Of a stretch of DNA of 64,000 nucleotides, positions 31,888-42,209 are shown one piece after another. Made by a program: the position numbers and the translations under genes. Every line of letters starts with the position of its first letter. The stretch's first letter is position 1. The notes under the pieces are model-generated. The model saw only the letters and a list, made by a program, of their open reading frames with translations, searched no databases and was not told where the DNA came from. The DNA is from Ascoidea asiatica (lineage: Eukaryota; Ascomycota; Saccharomycetes; Ascoideales; Ascoideaceae). The DNA lies in assembly GCA_001600695.1 (NCBI GenBank), contig BCKQ01000008.1, positions 62,001 to 126,000 of the forward strand. The letters are read 5' to 3'.

Positions 31888-32933
31888 ATTATTTACTTAT
31901 ATGAATGAGTATTAATGTAATGAAAAGTGGTTGGTTGATTTTAGATAAAAAGAGAAGAAGAAGAAGAAAAAAAAAAAAAAAAAAGGTATTTTAAAGATAC
32001 ATAGTTTATTCAAATAATATAATTAATGAAAGAATTTATCTGTTTTAATAAACTAGAGTTTATTGAATCAAATTTTCAAAATAGGTTCAATATTAATAAA
32101 TATTTGAATTGAATAAAATCTGCTTATTTACGAAGAGTGAAAGTTTGGTAACGAGAATAAGGTTTGCCTGGTCAGTCCGGAACGCTGGTAGCGGCAGGTA
32201 CTAAAGAAAGCATGCATCGGTATACGGCTCACCCCTTGCACGCACTGCACGCCGCAACTTTTCACAACCACAAAACCTGTTAAGGCAGTACTTTTTAAGT
32301 ACTGCGCTGATGATATTAATTACACAAAACACCTTTGTAAATAGATTATTGGACTGGTTGTGTGGCATGTTTTGGGTGATTCCGATTGCCCAACTAGACC
32401 TTTTTGTGGGTTGTGCGTTTCGCAGGCTCCAAAACAGCATTTGCACAAAAAGAACTAAAACAAAAAGAAGAAAAAGAACTGGAAATCTGACAATTTTTAC
32501 AGCAAAGAATTGAAGAAAGAAGACTGAAGAAGGAAGAGCTGAAGAAGGAGAGCTGTTTTGAATGGCCTTTGTGATTGTTTGTAGAGAGTTGTTTTGTTTG
32601 AAATAAAAAAGGTGAAAAGAAATGTAAGAGATCAAAAGAAATAGAAGTTGTAAGCAAGTACTATATGAATTACATTATTTGAGGCTGAAAAGTTAGTTTG
32701 CTTTTTAATTTACGTTCGTTACTTATTTCAAAGCTTTAAGAATTTTATCATTATCTCATCCAAAGCTTTTGATATGGAATAATGTATAATGTATAATGTA
32801 TAATGTATACAGTATAATGTATACAGTAATATTTTGATACAAATAGATAAGAAATATATGGTAAAGTACTTTATATTGAATATTGAATATGGAATATGGA
32901 ATATTGAGGGAAGAAGAAAAAGAATATATAATT
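31888..32933. other. intergenic, upstream of the FLC relic
   Basis: 1 kb: the old promoter of the FLC relic and the 3' flank of NRK1. It contains an A-rich run, a GC patch (about 32150-32300) ending in a perfect 9-bp hairpin, and TATAATG repeats (about 32785-32830). Open frames over the GC patch have no recognisable protein character. Confidence 0.5.
32285..32305. repeat. perfect 9-bp hairpin GCAGTACTT-TTT-AAGTACTGC
   Basis: Arms 32285-32293 and 32297-32305 with a 3-nt T loop. No T run follows, so it is not a pol III terminator. It may be an operator-like palindrome or the end of a non-coding RNA. Confidence 0.75.
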
Positions 32934-33875
32934 TTAAGAAGATAATGAATTTGAGATTAAATCAATACAATGATCTAAAATTTTATATAAATCAGTTGAA
33001 TCTTCATTATCTGAATTAGAAATCTCTTTTAATTTCAATTTTAATTTATAATCTTTATAATCAATTAAATTTATATTTAAATCATTATTAAATTCACCAT
33101 TTTCAACATCTTTATTTTTAAATAAATTTTTATGATAATTAACATATGTTGGATAAACATAATTATTAAAATAATTTGGTGGATCAAGCCAAATTTGATT
33201 AACTGAAGAATCTGTTGTTAAATATCCATTTCTATTTTCTCTTCTTTTTTTTAAAATTTTAAAAGGTACTCTAATAAATATTTTTAAATTTATTAAATTA
33301 ATTAAATTTATATTATGATATAATAAAAATCCATCAATTAAAAGAAATTTTAAATTATAAGATTTATTTATTAATAATAATAATGTTAATAATTTTTTAA
33401 ATTTTTTTATTAAATTATTTAATTCATTATCATTAATTTTATTAATTTTTTCACCTTTTAAATTTTTTTGATTTTTAAATTCAATTAAATTAAAATTTTT
33501 TTCTCTTGATTTTAAATTTAATTTATTTAAATTATTTGAAATTTTATTATTTAATTTAATAAAATTTAATTCATTTAAAAATTCTTTAAAATATAATGCA
33601 TTTTCTGAATCCCAATCTTCATTAATTATTAAATGATCAGGTTTATAAAAATCATCTTCATAAATTATTGAACTAATTTCATTATCATTTAATTCATTTA
33701 TTTCATTTAATTCATTATATGCTTTATTTATAATGAAATTTAATAATTTTGTTATTGTTGTTTTACCAGAACTTGAAGGTCCACTAATTCCAATAAAGAA
33801 ATAAGATGAATTCTCTTGAAAATTATTTAAATTATTCAAATGATTATTTTCTTTCAAAACTTGACCTCTTGTCAT
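32934..33875 (-). CDS. NRK1: nicotinamide riboside kinase
   Basis: A 313-residue P-loop kinase. Walker A GPSSSGKTT (32-40), acidic substrate-site DDFYKPD (74-80) and WDS (88-90), strand DGF (181-183), lid arginines RRENRNGY (211-218), and the family-specific WLDPPNYF..YVYP.Y..YHK.LF (229-252). These are signatures of Nrk1, which phosphorylates nicotinamide riboside to NMN in NAD+ salvage. S. cerevisiae Nrk1 is about 240 residues; the extra length is a Leu/Asn/Lys-rich insert (about 100-165) and a C-terminal tail. Divergent with RRP1. Confidence 0.9.
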   Translation of the reverse strand: MTRGQVLKENNHLNNLNNFQENSSYFFIGISGPSSSGKTTITKLLNFIINKAYNELNEINELNDNEISSIIYEDDFYKPDHLIINEDWDSENALYFKEFLNELNFIKLNNKISNNLNKLNLKSREKNFNLIEFKNQKNLKGEKINKINDNELNNLIKKFKKLLTLLLLINKSYNLKFLLIDGFLLYHNINLINLINLKIFIRVPFKILKKRRENRNGYLTTDSSVNQIWLDPPNYFNNYVYPTYVNYHKNLFKNKDVENGEFNNDLNINLIDYKDYKLKLKLKEISNSDNEDSTDLYKILDHCIDLISNSLSS

Positions 33876-34376
33876 CTTTATTAATTGTAAAACTAAATTA
33901 TTTCCATGGATATTCTTGATCTAATAAATATTTCCTTTCCTTTCCTTTCTTTTCTTTTACTTCCTTTTCTTTTCTTATCTTTTCTTATCTTTTCTTATCT
34001 GATTTCAATTTCATTTCAATTTCAATTTCAATTTCAATTTCATTTTTATCTTTGAACAGAAAATAAAATAAAAATATCAGCCAATAAAAACAAGCCCCGC
34101 AAATCTGGTCTCATCTCCTAAAGTATTACGTAATCAATCAACTTCCGACCGTTCAATCCGGGAAATGCACGTGAAAACACCCCGGAACTCCTTTTTTTTT
34201 TTTATTTTTTTTTTGAAAAGTTTAATTCAAATTTTTTTATTGCACAAATTCAACATTTGTTTAAAAAGAAGAAGAAGAAGAAGAAGAAGAAGAGAAAAGA
34301 GAAAAGAGAAAAGTTATTGAAGAGAGTGTTAGTTACAAAGACAAGAAGAAGGAAAGGAAGATTATAAGATATCAAG
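33876..34376. promoter_or_regulatory. divergent promoter NRK1 / RRP1
   Basis: 501 bp. On the NRK1 side, TTTCAATTTCAATTTC and TTTTCTTATC repeats. In the centre, a GC patch with CTCATC (34110-34115, PAC core on the opposite strand), ATTACGTAAT (34125-34134) and CACGTG (34168-34173). On the RRP1 side, an RRPE-like AAATTTTTTT (34229-34238) and a GAAGAA leader. PAC plus RRPE is the classic pair of ribosome-biogenesis genes, which fits RRP1. Confidence 0.55.
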
Positions 34377-35234
34377 ATGTCATCAAACTTATTTGTGAAG
34401 AAGTTGGCTGCTAATGATAGACCAACAAGAGATGCTGCTTTAAAAACTCTAAAAAGTTATCTTGAAAAAACAAAGAATAGAAAGTTGAATAATAATAATA
34501 ATAATAGCAATAAAGGTGGTTTATCAGAAATTAAATATCAACAATTATGGAAAGGTTTATTCTATTCAATGTGGTTTTGTGATAAACCAAGACCACAACA
34601 AAATTTAAGTAAAAATTTAAGTTTATTATTTTTTGAAAATATATCAATATTTGAATTTAAAAAATTTTATAAATCATTTTGGAAAATTATAATTTTAGAA
34701 TGGATTAAAATTGATCAACATAGAATTAATAAATTTTTAATGTTAATAAGAAATGTTATTAATCAATGTTTTAAAAGAATAATATTTGAAAAATTTAATC
34801 ATAAATTAATTAAAGATTTTAATTATGTTATGTTTTATAATAATAATAATAATGATAATGATGATAATGATGATTATATTGGACCATTATCAGGAAATCA
34901 AAAAATATTATCAAGTATACCATTTCATTTAATTGATATATATATTGAAGAATTTGAAAAAATTATTTTTGAAGATTTAGATATTTTAGAAGATGAAAAT
35001 GATTCAATTGAAGAAATTAATAAAAAAAATGAGATAAAATTAAATAAAATTAAAATTAATGAAAATTATATTAATGAAATTTTAATAATACCATTTAAAA
35101 ATTTAATTAAAACAAGTAAATATAAACCATTAAGAATTAAAATTAATGAAGAAATTTTACAAAATGAAACTTTAATTCAATGGAATTTATTAGAACCTCC
35201 AACAGATAATGAATCAAGTGATAATGAAGATTAA
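34377..35234 (+). CDS. RRP1: Rrp1 / Nop52, 60S ribosome biogenesis protein
   Basis: 285 residues, against about 278 in S. cerevisiae. The N-terminus LFVKKLAANDRPTRDAALKTLKSYL and the following LWKGLFYSMWFCDKPRPQQNLS.NLS block are hallmarks of the Rrp1/Nop52 family. The rest is a helical-repeat domain with a short Asn/Asp insert (about 155-168) and an acidic C-terminus (TDNESSDNED). It acts in the nucleolus in 27S pre-rRNA processing. In S. cerevisiae RRP1 adjoins SSS1, which lies 5.5 kb away here. Confidence 0.93.
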   Translation: MSSNLFVKKLAANDRPTRDAALKTLKSYLEKTKNRKLNNNNNNSNKGGLSEIKYQQLWKGLFYSMWFCDKPRPQQNLSKNLSLLFFENISIFEFKKFYKSFWKIIILEWIKIDQHRINKFLMLIRNVINQCFKRIIFEKFNHKLIKDFNYVMFYNNNNNDNDDNDDYIGPLSGNQKILSSIPFHLIDIYIEEFEKIIFEDLDILEDENDSIEEINKKNEIKLNKIKINENYINEILIIPFKNLIKTSKYKPLRIKINEEILQNETLIQWNLLEPPTDNESSDNED

Positions 35235-35413
35235 ATAATATTAATTAATATTTAATATATATTTAATATACAGAATATCAAATATTTAGAAAATAAACAG
35301 TAATCAATAAACAGTAATCAATAAACAGTAAACAGTAAAAATTTATTAAAAAGTAAAGCTAATATAAAAAAGTAGATAATATAAAAAAGTAAATAAGTAA
35401 ATAAAGAAGTAGT

Positions 35414-35749
35414 TTATTTTGTAAATTTTAAAACCAAAGGAACTATAATAATTATTAATAAAACTAAAATTCCAATAATTAACCAAATTTTAAATTTTAA
35501 ATTTTTTTTCCAAAAAAATTTTCTTTTATCTTTTGATTTTTTTAAAAATTGATTTGAAGTTTCATTTAATTGATTTGAATTATAATCAATATTATTTATA
35601 ATTTCACTATTATCTTTAATTTTTTGATTTGATTCTTTTAAAATATTTATTGTTTCATTTAATTCATTTTGAATTTGATTTGTTTTATTTTTTATTGGTT
35701 CTGGTTTTTTTGGTAATAAAGTTTGATTTAATTCTATATCATTTGACAT
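35414..35749 (-). CDS. synaptobrevin-like SNARE with Asn zero layer (copy 1)
   Basis: 111 residues: short N-terminus, SNARE heptad region (about 25-75), basic juxtamembrane FFWKKNLKFK (78-87), and a C-terminal anchor (87-108) with IIIIVPLVLKF, nearly the tail of yeast Snc1/Snc2. Aligning NETINILKESNQKIKDNSEI with the Snc SNARE motif puts Asn47 where all canonical R-SNAREs have the ionic-layer Arg. Snc proteins drive fusion of secretory and recycling vesicles at the plasma membrane. Tandem with a paralogue at 35962, same strand, 212 bp apart. Heptad hydrophobics are kept, so it should still form a bundle, but its assignment as an R-SNARE is by homology and not by the zero-layer residue. Confidence 0.75.
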   Translation of the reverse strand: MSNDIELNQTLLPKKPEPIKNKTNQIQNELNETINILKESNQKIKDNSEIINNIDYNSNQLNETSNQFLKKSKDKRKFFWKKNLKFKIWLIIGILVLLIIIIVPLVLKFTK

Positions 35750-35961
35750 TTTGATAAATATTTGAAAGATTTATAATAAATTGGATTAGAATATAAAATA
35801 TAAAATACAATATAAAATGAAACTAAAATATAAAGTGAAATAAAACTGATAAATAAAGGTCTAAAGTTTGAGAGAGATTTGCAGCCTTTACAACGGTAAA
35901 ATAATTTAATAATATATGAATGCTTATGTAAGTAAGTAAGTAAGTAAGTAATTTATAAAAA

Positions 35962-36258
35962 TTAAGTGAATTTTAAAACTATTGGAACTATGATAATAAT
36001 TAATAAAATTAATATTAAAATAAATATCCATATTTTTAATTTTAAATTTTTTTTCCAAAAATGATTTTTAACTATTATTGTTCTTTTTTTAAAAGTTTCT
36101 GAAGTTTCATTAAGTTGTTCAGCTTTTGAATTTAAATTATTTGAAATTTCATTATTTTCTTCCATTTTTACTTTATTTTTAATTAATTGTTCCATTGTTG
36201 CATCAAGTGTATTTTGGATTTCTCCAATTTTATTTGATTGTGAATTATTACCAGACAT
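35962..36258 (-). CDS. synaptobrevin-like SNARE with Asn zero layer (copy 2)
   Basis: 98 residues. SNARE region about 11-60, juxtamembrane FWKKNLKLK (67-75), membrane anchor 76-97 ending IIIIVPIVLKFT. It shares the WKKNLK.KIW..I..L.LIIIIVP.VLKF block with its neighbour, so the two arose by tandem duplication. The zero-layer position is Asn35 (in KMEENNE) instead of Arg. SNC1 of S. cerevisiae has an intron; I see none here. No other Snc-type gene occurs in the window, so I cannot say whether a canonical R-SNARE exists elsewhere. Confidence 0.75.
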   Translation of the reverse strand: MSGNNSQSNKIGEIQNTLDATMEQLIKNKVKMEENNEISNNLNSKAEQLNETSETFKKRTIIVKNHFWKKNLKLKIWIFILILILLIIIIVPIVLKFT

Positions 36259-37086
36259 TTTGTTTATTATTGTTGTTGTTATTGTTGTTGTTATTGTAAT
36301 TGAATATTGATATTTAAAAAGTAAATCACTTCAGTGAAATCAGTGAAAGTTGTAGATTTATATAATTTCTATCAAACCAAATAACATTGTCAACCAACAT
36401 TATTCAATTCAAGTAGTCAACAGTTTATCAAATCAATTACTATATTCAATGGCTTCCAATTATCAAATCATCTCATCCAATTTCAATATTTCATTTTAAT
36501 TTATCAGTTTCCTGAAAGAAGGTAATTTCTAACAATAATCAATAATCAATCATCACTGTGAACTGATAACAGTAACAGTAACAGTAACAATAACAATAGC
36601 TTCAATAACAGTATCAAAAGTATCAAAAATGATGATCGCCTAAGAATAGAAAAGGCTATGAGATTAGTGGCGCAGGGAAATGTAAAAAAAAAAAAATTAA
36701 AAACCAGCCACGACGCGTGAAATTACGTAATAGTTGTATTTTACAAAGCACGTGTGGTTTGGTGACCATTTAAACGGCTTTCCTTTTTGAATCCACCTTT
36801 ATGGGTCTTCTTATACACTTTTCCCCTTTCCCTTTTAGGAAATTGATTTAATTTAAATATTAATTTTATCATTTATCATTTAATTTAATCATTTAATAAA
36901 TATTTACAGAGAATTCAAATAGAAAATGTAATTGAATACTCTAATAATGCTATAATATAATATAATATGATATGATAAGATATAATAATATAATGCTTCA
37001 AGGATTTTCAACTTCTATATTAATTGTTTAACAAAAAGGAATCTCTAAAAATGATATAAAAGAAAAAAAAAAAATTAACTGAGTAA
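36259..37086. promoter_or_regulatory. promoter region of SNARE copy 2; NMA111 3' flank
   Basis: 828 bp. AACAGT/ATCAAT repeats near 36540-36620, then a GC patch with ACGCGT (36713-36718), ATTACGTAAT (36722-36731) and CACGTG (36749-36754), all within 42 bp. AT-rich after that, with TATAA repeats near 36955-36995. Confidence 0.5.
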
Positions 37087-40000
37087 TTATTCAGTAATTA
37101 TGGTATCACATTCTTTATCATCAATTTCATTATTAATCACTTCAATCTTTTCTCCATTACTTTCACTTCCATTATTCTTAATTTCACTCACTTTACCCTT
37201 TTTCTCAAATTCGGTTGTTACCCATTCATTTGTAATTTTATCCTTTTTCATTTCCATTGTACTAAAATAATGATAATCTGTTTTAATTGAAATTGCAAAT
37301 GGTACATTATCAAATGATATTAATCTAACTTTAACAAATGTTTCATCTGGTATATCTTTAATAACTTTAATAAATTCATCTAATGTTGAAGTTTTAATTT
37401 CATTAATATGTGTAATAAAATTTGTTGAATGTAATTCATAATGCATTGCTGGACTTGATAATGATAAACTTGAAATATAAATATCTGAATGAATTTTTTT
37501 CATACTTTGTCTAACTGAATGAAATGGTTTTTGAATTATTGCTCCACACCAACTTATAAATTGTTCACTTTCTTTAATTTCAATACTTTTTATATTTAAA
37601 TTCATTAATTTTTTTTTCCTAATAATTTTTAAATTAATTTCTTCACTTTCATTTAAATTTATTAAATTATTTAAATCTCTAAAATTTGAAATAATTTTAT
37701 TACCATTACCATTACCATTACCACCACTTAAAATTATATCTCCATATTTTAAATTATAACAATTAATATATTCTTCTTTTAAAATTCCATTTTCAAAATC
37801 TTTAAAAAATTCAAAATTTGGACATGTTATTGATGTTACAAATAAAAAATTAAATCTATCAATATTCTCAATTTTTTCTAATTCTTTTATTGAATCTTCT
37901 GGTACTCCCATAATTCTTGCTTTTGAAATTTGTAATTCAGAAAATTCAGCATCAATAATTTTTAATCTTGGTAATTTATTTGAATTTTGTAATAAATTTA
38001 TAATATTTAATAAATCAAAAATATCTAATCCTGAATAATATAAAATATCTGATCCATCTTCATTCATTTCTCCTAAAAATGTTAACCAAAGTCCTTTAAT
38101 AATACCTTCTTTATTTGTTAAAAATCCACAACCAAATTTTGAACTTAAATTTGTATCTAATGAAAATGTTGTTAAATTTGTACCTCTATATCTTGGTGAT
38201 GTTGAATTTTTGTGTATTAATGTTGGAGAAATTTCTGTAATTGTAGTTTCAGAAATTGAAACTCTATTATTAAAATCATGTCCAATAAAATAAACTTTTT
38301 CACCTCTTTTTAATGGTTTATTACTAAATTTTGGTGTTTTTACAGGCGCTAAAACTAATAATGGATCATATTTTAAAATTGCAATATTAAATATTGGATG
38401 TAAAAAAATTACTTTTGCAGGTACAATAATTGAATTTGATATAGTTATATTAAAATCTCCTAAATCATGTGGTACAAAATATCTTGAAATCATTACATAA
38501 CCTTTTTCAGAATCAATTATTAATCCAGATCCAAACAGAGATGTATAAAAAAAAGAATTTAAGACTATTGGAAAATGTGAAGAAATTGAAATTAAAGATC
38601 TTGATAATTTTTTAATATTTGGTTCAATTGATGGAAAATCAATAAATTTTGCATTTAATGGTTTTAAAGGTAATTTTGGTATTGGTTTTGATAATTTTTT
38701 AAAATCCCATAAACCTGTTAAATCATTTCTTATTGCTAATTTAAAATCTTTATACCAATGTCTATCAATATAAATTGTTTTAATTTTTGGTGTATGCATA
38801 TCACTTACATGTTTTAAAATTATTGAAATTCTTGAACAATCTGGAATTTTAGACATAATATTAATAAATTCATCTAAATTATTAATTTCATTATTATCAA
38901 TATTTTCAATTAACCAACCTGTATTTATTGAATTTTCAAAAGATCCAGAAGCTGAACAAATATAAACACCTTTAATTGGTAATGAAAAATCTTTTGCAAT
39001 TTGATAAGATAAATTATGAAAAATTGCACCAGAAATTTGAACAAATTTATTTGGAGTTATTAAATGTAAATCTTGAATTTTAATATTAAATTCTAATAAA
39101 TTTCCAGATCTTTGAATTTTAAAATTTAATAAATTATTAACATTTGAATCTAAAATTGAATCAATTTGAATAAATGAATTTATAAAAATATTATTAATTG
39201 AAATTAAAATATCACCTTCTTTGATAAAATTAAATGCAGGACCTAAAGGTAAAATTATATTTGCAACTAATAAACCAATAGAATCTTTAAATAAATTTCT
39301 AAATTTTATTTCATAATTTTTTGTTAAACCTAATCTTTTACATTCATCATATGGTTTTAATAACCAAATTGTTTGAATTGTACCTCTTGTAATTTTTTTA
39401 TTTTTTTGAATTAAATTTAAAGCTCTTTTAACTCTATTAATTGGTAAAAAAAAATCAGTTGAAGCATTTGTTGAACCACCAGCTTGTAAAGCAACAACAT
39501 CACCATTAATATTTATAACTGGAGAACCAGAAGAACCACCAGAAGCAGAAGCAGCAGCTTGAATATATTCAGTATTAAAATCATTATAAGTTAAACTACC
39601 ATAATCAGGAGAATTTCTATTTAATCTTGAAATAAAACCAGATAAAATACTTAATTTTTCACCATTATCATTACCAACAACTCTAATTTCAGTACCAATT
39701 TTAGCTAATTCTGGTTTTAAATTTAATTCAAATAATAAAGAATTATTTTGATTATTAATATTATTATTAATATTATTATTAATATTATTAATATTATTAT
39801 CATTTGAATGTAAATAATGAATATGATTTGGATTAAATTTTAAAAAACCAAAATCATGAATTGGATCTCTATAAATTGGAATTACATTAATTTCTTCATG
39901 ATTATCTAAGATTATATAACCTTTAAAAGGACCAGGAGAAACAACATGTCTATTTGTTAAAATTATACCATTTTTATAATCAATTATAAAACCAGTTGCT

Positions 40001-40373
40001 TGAGAACAAGAATTTATACTTTCAGTATCAAAAGGTAAAATTTGTTGAAATTGTATAGAAACAACAGTTTTAATAATTTTTTTTATAGTTTGTTGCCAAA
40101 TTGGATTTAAATCATTATTATTTAAGTTATTATTATTATTAATGTTATTATTTAATTTAATTCTTTTATTTATATTTGAATCTATTGAAGTTGTTATTGG
40201 TATTGGTATTGGTATTGATTTTTGTGTTTGTATTTGTATTGGTATTGGTATTGGTAATGGTAATGGAGATGGTAAAGTTATTGGATCTGATTCAGAATCA
40301 TTAATTAAAGAAATTGGAGTATTTTTAATAGAAAAAGATCTTTTTCTATTTAAGATTCCATTATTGTTAGTAA

Positions 40374-40412
<39 letters not shown>

Positions 40413-40422
40413 CAGAATCCAT
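37087..40422 (-). CDS. NMA111: Nma111 / Ynm3, nuclear HtrA-type serine protease
   Basis: 1111 residues (S. cerevisiae about 997). N-terminus has an Asn run, a basic NRKRS and a KRIKL patch as candidate nuclear signals, and Pro/Ile repeats. The first protease domain has catalytic H159 (LTNRHVV), D190 (DPIHDFGFLKF) and S298 (GGSSGSPV). A first PDZ follows, then a second, degenerate protease-like domain (about 630-850) without the triad, and more PDZ-like sequence. This duplicated HtrA plan is unique to the fungal Nma111 family, which has a pro-apoptotic role and acts on Bir1. The neighbour bL35m is also next to NMA111 in S. cerevisiae. Confidence 0.94.
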
Positions 40423-40769
40423 TTTATTAAAAATTCTATTATTCTTTCTCTTTTACATTAGAAGGAATAATTATTATGAATATGAATTCATTCAATTTAA
40501 TTCAGTTGATTCATTTTTTTTAAAAAAAACAAATACAATTTTAAATAAACAAATTAAAGATAAAAAAAAAAAAAAAAAAAAAATAGATTCGGTCATGTGC
40601 ACGAGTATATTTACCCTCGGGGTTTATTTCAGGGAATATCTACTTCCGAGGTCTACAATTTTATTTTACTTAAATTGTTATTGTATTATAAAATGGTGGT
40701 GGGTGATATGAAAAGATAATAATAATATTATATTATTATTATTGAGGTAAATAAATAAAAGATGATGAA
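40423..40769. other. NMA111 promoter
   Basis: 347 bp, AT-rich with a run of 22 A (40562-40583) followed by a small GC patch (TCATGTGCACGAG, TACCCTCGGGG, ACTTCCGAGG). The far end is the 3' flank of SSS1. Confidence 0.5.
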
Positions 40770-40976
40770 TTATACAATTAAAGCTCTGATTGGAATATGA
40801 ATTAATTTTACACCATAACCAACAATACCCATCATTATGAAACCAACACCAACAGCTTGTATAATTTGTAAATATTCTTTTTTATTTGGTTTTGTACATT
40901 TTTTAATAAAAGAAGAACCTTCTTTAATGAAATCTACTGGAGTTTCAATTAATTTTTCAAAACCATCTGAAGCCAT
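40770..40976 (-). CDS. SSS1: Sss1, gamma subunit of the Sec61 translocon
   Basis: A 68-residue tail-anchored protein. I start at the internal ATG (40974-40976) because the homologous part begins ASDGFEKLIETPVDFIKEGS. The upstream in-frame extension to 41222 has no homology and crosses the promoter GC patch. The cytosolic helix (5-30), the KCTKP.KKEYLQI motif and one membrane helix (about 40-60, VGVGFIMMGIVGYGVKLI) match Sss1/Sec61-gamma closely, and the length equals the animal form. It clamps the Sec61 channel for protein import into the ER. Confidence 0.95.
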   Translation of the reverse strand: MASDGFEKLIETPVDFIKEGSSFIKKCTKPNKKEYLQIIQAVGVGFIMMGIVGYGVKLIHIPIRALIV

Positions 40977-41508
40977 TTTGTGATTGTAATTTTTAATTGT
41001 ATGAAAGAATGATATTTTATAACTTATTGGATTGTATCTAGTGATAATAAATGATAAGTTGTAAGTTGTAAGTTGTAATGGTGACAGTTCGTTGAAATAT
41101 TTGTTGATGAGGATCAAATTCAAGGAAAGGAACGAAGCTGGTAAAAGTGGTGAATTTTGACTGTTGCAAGAGAAACAGCGGCAGCTCGCGGCTGAGCTGT
41201 CATCTAGAAACCAGAGAGGCACGTGCTAGTGGTGCTCGGCCAGGCCGGAAGTAGAATAACTACGTAAACAATTACCGTGATAGTACTTTACTCACATGAC
41301 TGGATACAGGACACTTAAAAGAGAATGGGGGCAGTAACTACACAACACGGGGACGAGGCAATACGTCTTGTCCTAGTTCAAACAGTGATAAGTAGAATTG
41401 CAATTGAAGCTGGAAATCTATTCATTTATCTACAATTATTTACAGAATACAAACACCACCAATGCTACCATCATCTTATAACATCTTCCCCATAGTATTT
41501 CACCAGCA
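40977..41508. promoter_or_regulatory. SSS1 promoter region
   Basis: 532 bp. Includes GTAAGTT repeats (41055-41080), a strong GC island at about 41160-41260 with GCAGCTCGCGGCTGAGCTG, CACGTG (41220-41225), GGCCAGGCCGG and TACGTAA (41260-41266 region). The far end is the 3' flank of bL35m. Confidence 0.5.
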
Positions 41509-41823
41509 TTAAGCGTAGGGAAGCAATCTCTTTAGTTTCTTGATGTGATCTCCATTTCCTTTGCGCATGGCCTCTTTGCTTGAGTCTTTCTTTTGCAAGA
41601 GTCTGTGGCTCCAGCCAACGTTGCCATGTTTTCTTCCAGGCTGGCCTCGGACGTATCTGTCTGGTTTGCCTCTTTTGATCCATCTTTTCATGGCTCCTTT
41701 GTGTGTTTTCATCAATGTTCTGGAGAAACTCAACACATTCACGCTGCTTCTGGTTCCAAAGCTGTTTGCAGCCCTCCTCCAAACGGGACTCACTGCTCCC
41801 ATTATTGTAAGTATCGAGTTCAT
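41509..41823 (-). CDS. mitochondrial large-subunit ribosomal protein bL35m
   Basis: 104 residues. The N-terminus (about 1-36: RR, no acids, Ser/Val-rich) is a mitochondrial presequence. Residues 39-104, KTHKGAMKRW....RGQPGRKHGNVGWS....KGNGDHIKKLKRLLPYA, are a bL35 domain; the KTHKGA start and LPYA end are diagnostic. The S. cerevisiae counterpart is YNL122C, next to NMA111 there as here. A longer 133-codon open frame (41471-41872) overlaps in another frame on the same strand and is a shadow. The gene is much richer in G+C than its neighbours. Confidence 0.9.
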   Translation of the reverse strand: MNSILTIMGAVSPVWRRAANSFGTRSSVNVLSFSRTLMKTHKGAMKRWIKRGKPDRYVRGQPGRKHGNVGWSHRLLQKKDSSKEAMRKGNGDHIKKLKRLLPYA

Positions 41824-42172
41824 TGCAATTCTTGGCCTTGTTGAAGAACTTCTTGAATATTTTCAATTTCAATTCAATTTCAATTCAATTCAATTTCAAT
41901 TTCTTTTTTCACCAACCACAAAACCAAAAAAAATCAATGAAATTAAAATAGCAAGTCATGTGATACTTCGTTACGTAATAAACGTCGAATATTACGTAAT
42001 CCACGAAACTCGATATAATCATTTCTTATCCAAAAAGGGTAACTCTCCAAACTACTGAAAATCCACTGGAATTAGACCTAAATTTATATTGAATCCATTG
42101 TCAACAAATATCAATACAATTACAATCATTAATTATAATATAATATTAAAAAAAATGCATAAATAATTAATC

Positions 42173-42209
<37 letters not shown>

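Noticed and set aside
32201-32657. Overlapping 144- and 87-codon frames in the FLC/NRK1 gap
   Set aside because: Composition is not protein-like, two frames are open at once because of GC content, and no motif is present.
40977-41222. N-terminal extension of SSS1 to 150 codons
   Set aside because: The extra 82 residues lack homology, cross the promoter GC patch, and the internal ATG gives a protein of exactly family length.
41471-41872. 133-codon minus-strand frame over bL35m
   Set aside because: It overlaps the clear bL35m domain in another frame. Its own product has no recognisable motif.
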